A DNA stretch of 27,174 nucleotides from a virus. Location: the IMG/VR virus record IMGVR_UViG_3300027714_000097, positions 1 to 27,174 of that record, one strand, 5' to 3'. The translations under genes were made by a program, and so were the position numbers. Shown here one piece after another: positions 22,849-27,174 of the stretch (position 1 is the first letter of the stretch; every line of letters begins with the position of its first letter). The notes under the pieces are model-generated. The model ran no database searches, was not told the origin of the DNA, and worked only from the letters and a program-made list of their open reading frames with translations.

Positions 22849-24762
22849 TTAGTAGCTCGTTCCTGTTGCGTCTACTGAAGCTGGAGAAGCGGTGAATACA
22901 GCTGCACCACCTTCATCTCCTACAGCAATAGTATCGACTGCACCTGTTACTTTGGTGTTGATTGTATCAATCTCTAATATTTGATTTCTTAGGGCAACAA
23001 TATCATTTGACCTTGGAATAACAGTAACACGAATACGAGTAGAAACAGCTCCATTAATATTAGAAATACTAGTTATGACTAGATTAGAAATAGCAATGGC
23101 ACCAGTAGCATAGTTAATCTTTCCTGCTGCCGCATTGGTGTAATTTCTAGTTGCACCCGTCAAGTAATATGTTCTAAGATTTCCACTACCATCATCATCA
23201 AAGAATTGTTCTTCTGTAGGATGACTTCCAGATACATAAAATCCTGTTGAGGTAAGTATACCACCAGCAGCTGAATTGTGGCCAGTATGAGGATTATATA
23301 ACGCATTGTTAATATAAAGATTATATGCCTTTGTTTCTGTTAATTGGGGAGTAAAGTATTGAGCAAGTCTAGGAACAACGGAACTACTTGTAATTGAAGT
23401 GTCAGTATTATCAATCGCTCTCAATAATTTAGAGTGTCTCAGCACTGCATCAAATTTAACTAACTCAGTTGAGTTAAAATTCGTGATAGTAGCAACTACT
23501 TCATTGACCAACGTATCTTTTGTTTTGACAGTTGTTGTAGAGTCATACTTAAACTCACATGTCAATAAAATATAAAGAAAATCTGGATCAACTATTACAG
23601 GACTTATTGATGCAACAGTAAATTTTCCAAGAGAAGATACTAAGCTAGTTTTCTCAGATGCAGTTAAGTTAGTTCCAAGATTATTTCTTACAGAAATAAA
23701 CACCTTACCATATTCCGCTGTTGCAACAACTCCAAGACTAGGATCAAATGAACCGTTCTCTCCACCAAACACTTGGACAGCTGTAGCATTAGGATATAAT
23801 TTTTGTACAAATACCTTATAGTCATTTGTTGTAACACACCGACCTTGAGATGCATAGTCTAAGGGAGCAGATAATTTTATAGACTGAATACTCTCAGCTG
23901 CAGCACCACCACTTGCGGGCGCAACAGTTGTTGTTGTGACATTAAAGACTGTGTTGATTGCACCAGAATTTGTAAATGCAATTGCACCATTTGCTTCTGC
24001 TACATTTGATACGACATATTTTAGTACAACAAGATTTCCGTCATTAAGTTTTTTGCTAACAACCCCATCACCAAAATATATCTCAAACTGGCCGTTCTCA
24101 ATCTCTTGTAAAAAATATACTGCACTTTCACCAGTAAGTTGAGTTATGTCTGTGGCTTTAGTATAAGTAAGTGTGGTTGAATCTGATACAGAGTTTTGAA
24201 TTTGAACTGTAAGAGTATCTGTATCTGCCTTATTAGAGTTCAATAAAAATCTTTGATTAACATTTGCACTATCAACTGTATATCTACCAGTGATGTACGT
24301 TCCCTCATAAATTGGAATCTTCTCAAACAAAATACCTGATCCTGTTTGAGATGAACTAAAATCTGAAACAGTTACAAACTGATATTGAACGTTATCGATT
24401 GTAGTAGTAAAAACTTGGCCAGCATTCATTGTTGCTGTACCTAAAGTAATATCGTTTAGGGTAACATTAACTTCGGCTCTTGACGATCTAACTGAACGTG
24501 TCTCATAACCCAGAGTCTTTGCATGTGATACCACACTAGACCTTAACGCTGCACTATCAATGAACATTTCATTTGCAAGCATGTTCGCATGAAATCCAAG
24601 GTAGTGTGTGTTGTATGAAAGCACATCAAGCAATGCATTAATTCCAGAACCTTCGAAGTCATAGTCAAGAAATTGGTCTTGGTTTTTGAGATAAGTCTTT
24701 AGGTTAGTTTTGACTGTATCAAAGTCTAGACCCGATATCTCTAATTTTTGGTTGTTGGCCAT
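22849..24762 (-). CDS. gp6: gp6-like baseplate wedge protein (baseplate J-like)
   Basis: The 637-residue product is close to T4 gp6 (660 aa), the protein that dimerises to form the inner ring of the baseplate and links the wedges. The N-terminus (MANNQKLEISGLDFDTVKTN) and the following LLDVLSYNTHYLGFHANMLANEMFIDSA region, at residues about 45-75, are the hallmark of gp6/baseplate-J proteins. The central part contains the YFGDGVVSKKL-type strand turn and the DYASQGRCVTTNDYKVFVQKLYP segment, both usual for the family. A GGAGG site ten bases upstream overlaps the end of gp25 and supports the ATG at 24762. The gene is followed, four bases on, by the 1744-aa gene, so the two are probably co-translated. 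Function in the wedge is established for the family. Confidence 0.92.
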   Translation of the reverse strand: MANNQKLEISGLDFDTVKTNLKTYLKNQDQFLDYDFEGSGINALLDVLSYNTHYLGFHANMLANEMFIDSAALRSSVVSHAKTLGYETRSVRSSRAEVNVTLNDITLGTATMNAGQVFTTTIDNVQYQFVTVSDFSSSQTGSGILFEKIPIYEGTYITGRYTVDSANVNQRFLLNSNKADTDTLTVQIQNSVSDSTTLTYTKATDITQLTGESAVYFLQEIENGQFEIYFGDGVVSKKLNDGNLVVLKYVVSNVAEANGAIAFTNSGAINTVFNVTTTTVAPASGGAAAESIQSIKLSAPLDYASQGRCVTTNDYKVFVQKLYPNATAVQVFGGENGSFDPSLGVVATAEYGKVFISVRNNLGTNLTASEKTSLVSSLGKFTVASISPVIVDPDFLYILLTCEFKYDSTTTVKTKDTLVNEVVATITNFNSTELVKFDAVLRHSKLLRAIDNTDTSITSSSVVPRLAQYFTPQLTETKAYNLYINNALYNPHTGHNSAAGGILTSTGFYVSGSHPTEEQFFDDDGSGNLRTYYLTGATRNYTNAAAGKINYATGAIAISNLVITSISNINGAVSTRIRVTVIPRSNDIVALRNQILEIDTINTKVTGAVDTIAVGDEGGAAVFTASPASVDATGTSY

Positions 24763-24764
24763 TA

Positions 24765-25229
24765 CTACAATACCTCCAATAGCACGTTGATTTCAACAAG
24801 GTCAGTTGGAGCATTAAAAATTGTAAATCTTATAGTCATTTCATATGCGTTACGATCTAAGTCAGGTTTAACTTTAACATCAACATTATTAGCTCTAGGT
24901 TCATAACTTGCAATTACATCTCTACATGCTTGAGACAATGCAATGGAAGTTAGTGGACTTGCATTCTCAAACAACAGCCCTCTAATACCACACCCTATCT
25001 CTGGGTGAAAAGGTTTTTCATAAAAATTTGTTAAAACTAAATTACGAACTGATCTTTTTATAGCAGTCACATTGGTAAGAATATTAATATCCTTATCCCT
25101 TGACCTTTTTGTAAAAAACAAATCCAAGTCTCTATATTTCTGAACAAAAAATAAAGAATCATTTGTTGATTCAGAATCATCTAAAGCAGAGAGGTCTTTG
25201 AAGTTTGCTGTTTTTTCTACTGTCGCCAT
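24765..25229 (-). CDS. gp25: gp25-like baseplate wedge protein
   Basis: The 154-residue protein belongs to the gpW/gp25 family of contractile-tail baseplate wedge proteins (T4 gp25 is 132 aa). Visible features are the central FYEKPFHPEIGCGIRGLLFENAS segment, found at residues about 69-91, and the family-defining EPR triad at 110-112, followed by a beta-rich C-terminus ending LVEINVLLEVL. The frame is open 25 codons further upstream, to 25304. I chose the ATG at 25229 because GGAG sits five to six bases before it, a late promoter lies just upstream, and MATVEKTANFKDLS is a plausible family N-terminus. The gene ends two bases before the gp6-like start. In T4 the gene-25 product joins gp6 and gp53 in the wedge core, consistent with this adjacency. 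Confidence 0.92.
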   Translation of the reverse strand: MATVEKTANFKDLSALDDSESTNDSLFFVQKYRDLDLFFTKRSRDKDINILTNVTAIKRSVRNLVLTNFYEKPFHPEIGCGIRGLLFENASPLTSIALSQACRDVIASYEPRANNVDVKVKPDLDRNAYEMTIRFTIFNAPTDLVEINVLLEVL

Positions 25230-25252
25230 TATTACTCCAAGATAGTTTTTAT

Positions 25253-25260
25253 TATTTATA
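25253..25260 (-). promoter_or_regulatory. T4-type late promoter box TATAAATA upstream of gp25
   Basis: The minus strand reads TATAAATA here, the exact T4 late (gp55-dependent) -10 consensus. It lies in the short gap between the end of the PAAR gene and the gp25-like ATG at 25229, with a start site expected about ten bases after the box. The match and intergenic position are direct observations. Use by a gp55-like sigma factor is inferred from T4 biology. Confidence 0.7.
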
Positions 25261-25266
25261 AGACAT

Positions 25267-25566
25267 TCATGGCCCGGCAAAGGTATTTGCTGAACCAGTT
25301 GCAACTACTGTACAACCAGATACACCATCACCAATTCTACCACACCCTTTACCATTTATAAACACTGTTGTTGAACCTGTAGTGATTGGTGCTTGATGAA
25401 CTGGACATGGAACAGCAATAGGTATTAAATGAGGATGGTTGTTATCACCTTGTCTACTAATCCCCGTTCCATTAACAAAAACGTTAGGCGACTTATCTAA
25501 TCTAGATGGGGTAGAACAATGAACTACATCATCATCCACCATGTCTCCTCTACAAATTGCAGGCAT
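25267..25566 (-). CDS. PAAR-domain spike tip protein (T4 gp5.4-like)
   Basis: This 99-residue protein has the length and pattern of PAAR proteins, which form a sharp zinc-binding cone on the tip of the gp5/VgrG spike. It opens with MPAICRGDMVDDDVVHC. Two matching segments follow, NVFVNGTGISRQGD (residues about 28-41) and TVFINGKGCGRIGD (about 67-80), the duplicated beta-hairpin typical of the family. The stretch between them carries His44, His46, Cys54 and His57, and Cys85 follows; these are candidate metal ligands. A strong ribosome binding site (GAGGAGAGG) lies just upstream of the ATG. T4 gp5.4 is about the same size. Its place two genes after the spike gene fits assembly onto the needle. 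Confidence 0.9.
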   Translation of the reverse strand: MPAICRGDMVDDDVVHCSTPSRLDKSPNVFVNGTGISRQGDNNHPHLIPIAVPCPVHQAPITTGSTTVFINGKGCGRIGDGVSGCTVVATGSANTFAGP

Positions 25567-25576
25567 ATCCCTCTCC

Positions 25577-26110
25577 TCAACTACTTGCGTTATTTAATCT
25601 TTCTCTGGCTATTAGAAGTTTTAGACGATGTGGCCAAAGTCCTAATTCTCTATGTTCTGCATCACTATGACCATCTCCATCCACATGTGGCTCTCCAATT
25701 GGAGTATGATGATGATCAGCAGTTTGAGAATCACTTGCTGTCTCCAACATAAGATGGTTCTCTAATCCAGCTACAAAATCCTCTGGAACCATCTTACCCA
25801 ACGCATCTATCGCTGCAGCTTCGTATAACAATTGATCACCATCCTCTAGTAATAATTTTTCTTTAGCAGGAACACTATGAGAAGTTCCTTCAGTATCAAT
25901 CACAGTATTGTTAGTCTCTAACATTACTCCTTGAACAGCTGCGGAATTGAGTGTTCCTGTTTCCAAAAATATCTCATTAGAAGCAACCAATGTCCCTAAG
26001 TCTGGTTTGAAACTGATAACATGTTTCAATGTAGCCAAATCAATTGCATCATAATCAGTATACACTACCGTTACGTTTGAAGAATTTATAACAGTAAATG
26101 CGTGTGCCAT
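25577..26110 (-). CDS. uncharacterised baseplate-module protein (177 aa)
   Basis: This 177-residue protein is translationally coupled to the gp5-like gene: its ATG shares a base with the upstream TAA (TAATG). I do not recognise a family. It is acidic through the middle, with short segments such as LLLEDGDQLLYEAA that resemble the Glu/Asp-Leu-Leu repeats of the 712-aa and 1744-aa virion proteins of this window. A His/Asp-rich stretch (residues about 130-155, including HHH and DGDGHSDAEH) could bind metal. The C-terminus is a basic, probably helical segment (LWPHRLKLLIARERLN). Position between the spike and PAAR genes suggests a hub or spike accessory role, but that is inference from context only. 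The ending LNNASS stops 10 bases before the PAAR start. Confidence 0.6.
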   Translation of the reverse strand: MAHAFTVINSSNVTVVYTDYDAIDLATLKHVISFKPDLGTLVASNEIFLETGTLNSAAVQGVMLETNNTVIDTEGTSHSVPAKEKLLLEDGDQLLYEAAAIDALGKMVPEDFVAGLENHLMLETASDSQTADHHHTPIGEPHVDGDGHSDAEHRELGLWPHRLKLLIARERLNNASS

Positions 26111-27174
26111 TATGGGTTCAAGTTAATATTTGGACCACCAGTGATTGTAATATCACCACCAGAGGTGTGGGTCCACGTTGAGCCTGTAGTTCCCGCCCAT
26201 GTCGTACCAATTGTGTAATTCCAAGAAGTTCCAGTTGTTAGATTAGTGGATAGGCCTGTAGACTTAGTATCTGTTCCAGTTATGGTTGTTGATCGGGCAT
26301 GTGTTGTATCAGTTCCATAAGTCTCTGTCACATTACGTAATACCGTATCGTTAGTGCTACCTGTAACAAGCCTTGTATGAAAGTGTTTGTCTTTGGTTGT
26401 TCCATATGTCTCAATAACATTTGTCTCCACTGTCTGTTCTCGTTCTCCTTTAATGAGTGATATATGATTACCACCAATTGTTTCATGAGCATTACCACCA
26501 ATTGTTTCATACTTGTTGCCGTCAACCTGTATGTTCCAATCACCCTTGATGTAGGTCTTACAATTAGACTCGATAGTCAGATTTACATCACCCTTGATAT
26601 TTACAAAGTTGGTTCCCGCAATAATCTCATAGTTATTTCCAACTACCCTAGTGTGTTTGGTTCCATCAGCGTCAACCTCATAAAAGGTTCCCGCCGTGTG
26701 ATACTCATGGATACGTTCTGAGCCAGGCGTGTCATCGTATTCCTTAATATGTCCGCTTTCTGACTCAAAGACATGGTTGTATGGATACTTCGCTCCGTAT
26801 CGTGGACGGCCGTTTTTATTAACGTCAGATGTACGAGGTTCATTCCACTTCTCATTTGTAAGGGTGGGATCATCCTTATTCATTAGTGGATTAATTTTAT
26901 CTTGGGTGGAACTAGAGTCAACGGTTTGAGGCGCACCAGCAGCAGGAATAGGGTGAGATGCTTGATCTTGTATATCACCATTTTCGTTGATGAAACTAGG
27001 GCGACTTGCAGAGTTGGGGCCAGTTGACTTACCAGCCATCGTAGAATACTTACCCGCATTATCAAGAAATGCATCATCTTTTTTTACTTTGTTTCCATAG
27101 ATATCAATGCCAGAATTTCTTGCTGTCTTATCACTATAACGTGGATCATCTTCTCTAGCCACTTGATCAGAGTG
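26110..27174 (-). CDS. gp5: gp5-like baseplate central spike protein, C-terminal part (partial at window edge)
   Basis: The frame is open to the right edge of the window. The first possible in-window start is a GTG at 27162, but four more in-frame codons (H-S-D-Q) precede it and no ribosome binding site is visible. The N-terminus therefore very probably lies outside the window. The visible 354 codons begin with a charged Asp/Lys-rich linker. They end in a long run of 8-residue repeats such as YETIGGNA and HETIGGNH, rich in G, T, N and I, followed by Thr/Gly/Trp-rich repeats. This is the pattern of the T4 gp5 C-terminal triple-stranded beta-helix, the needle that punctures the outer membrane. 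Whether an OB-fold or lysozyme domain is present cannot be seen. The stop overlaps the next start (TAATG). The PAAR gene two genes downstream encodes the likely needle tip, which supports the call. Confidence 0.85.
   Translation of the reverse strand, partial: HSDQVAREDDPRYSDKTARNSGIDIYGNKVKKDDAFLDNAGKYSTMAGKSTGPNSASRPSFINENGDIQDQASHPIPAAGAPQTVDSSSTQDKINPLMNKDDPTLTNEKWNEPRTSDVNKNGRPRYGAKYPYNHVFESESGHIKEYDDTPGSERIHEYHTAGTFYEVDADGTKHTRVVGNNYEIIAGTNFVNIKGDVNLTIESNCKTYIKGDWNIQVDGNKYETIGGNAHETIGGNHISLIKGEREQTVETNVIETYGTTKDKHFHTRLVTGSTNDTVLRNVTETYGTDTTHARSTTITGTDTKSTGLSTNLTTGTSWNYTIGTTWAGTTGSTWTHTSGGDITITGGPNINLNP
26467..26510 (-). repeat. 24-bp period repeat in the gp5 beta-helix
   Basis: A 20-base unit (plus-strand attaccaccaattgtttcat) occurs at 26467-26486 and again at 26491-26510, a period of 24 bases or 8 codons. 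It encodes consecutive ETIGGN-type octads. The period equals the 8-residue rung of the T4 gp5 needle, so this is protein repeat structure rather than a mobile or regulatory repeat. Confidence 0.8.

Noticed and set aside
25353-25360. TATAAATG inside the PAAR gene
   Set aside because: It is a one-base variant within coding sequence (the conserved FINGKG segment), and an exact consensus box lies closer to the gp25 start.
1-27174. tRNA genes, CRISPR array, integrase, insertion sequence or anti-defence genes
   Set aside because: No cloverleaf-like arms, regularly spaced repeats, transposase or recombinase motifs were seen. The direct repeats present are within coding sequence and explained by protein repeats or by the two tandem duplications.

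Overview
This window looks like part of the genome of a T4-like (myovirus) bacteriophage, probably from a marine host. It is AT-rich, and every supported gene lies on the minus strand, so transcription runs from base 27174 towards base 1. Genes are packed with overlaps or gaps of a few bases. Stop/start overlaps of the TAATG or ATGA type occur at 26110, 8294, 6156 and 4127. Three T4-type late promoter boxes (TATAAATA or a one-base variant) precede the gp25-like gene, a small fibre-like gene and the gp8-like gene. The protein families (gp5 spike, PAAR tip, gp25, gp6, gp8, a DUF4815-like giant) and the repetitive fibre proteins match what is known from myophages of cyanobacteria and SAR11-type bacteria. 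The host itself cannot be read from this sequence.

In transcription order, 27174-15421 is the baseplate module: the gp5 central-spike C-terminus (cut by the window edge), an unknown 177-aa protein, a PAAR spike tip, gp25, gp6, a 1744-aa acidic repeat-rich protein in the slot of T4 gene 7, a 211-aa fibre-like protein and gp8. From 15417 to 8523 lies what should be one very large DUF4815-like baseplate/fibre gene. Here it is broken into three open frames by two tandem duplications, of 14 bp and 98 bp. Both have length 3n+2, and removing one copy of each restores a single frame of about 2260 codons. Next come a 75-aa coiled-coil-like protein, a 712-aa repetitive fibre-like protein, and 317-aa and 198-aa proteins that probably belong to the virion.

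From 4570 to 1 the content changes to enzymes: an unknown 148-aa protein, a NodU/TobZ-type carbamoyltransferase, two SGNH-hydrolase-like paralogues, a DxD glycosyltransferase-like protein, and a partial protein with a SAM-methyltransferase-like segment running off the left edge. I infer a cassette that builds or decorates a glycan or other surface group, perhaps on the virion fibres encoded just upstream. No tRNA, CRISPR, insertion sequence or integrase was seen. There is no gene-free stretch longer than about 100 bases.
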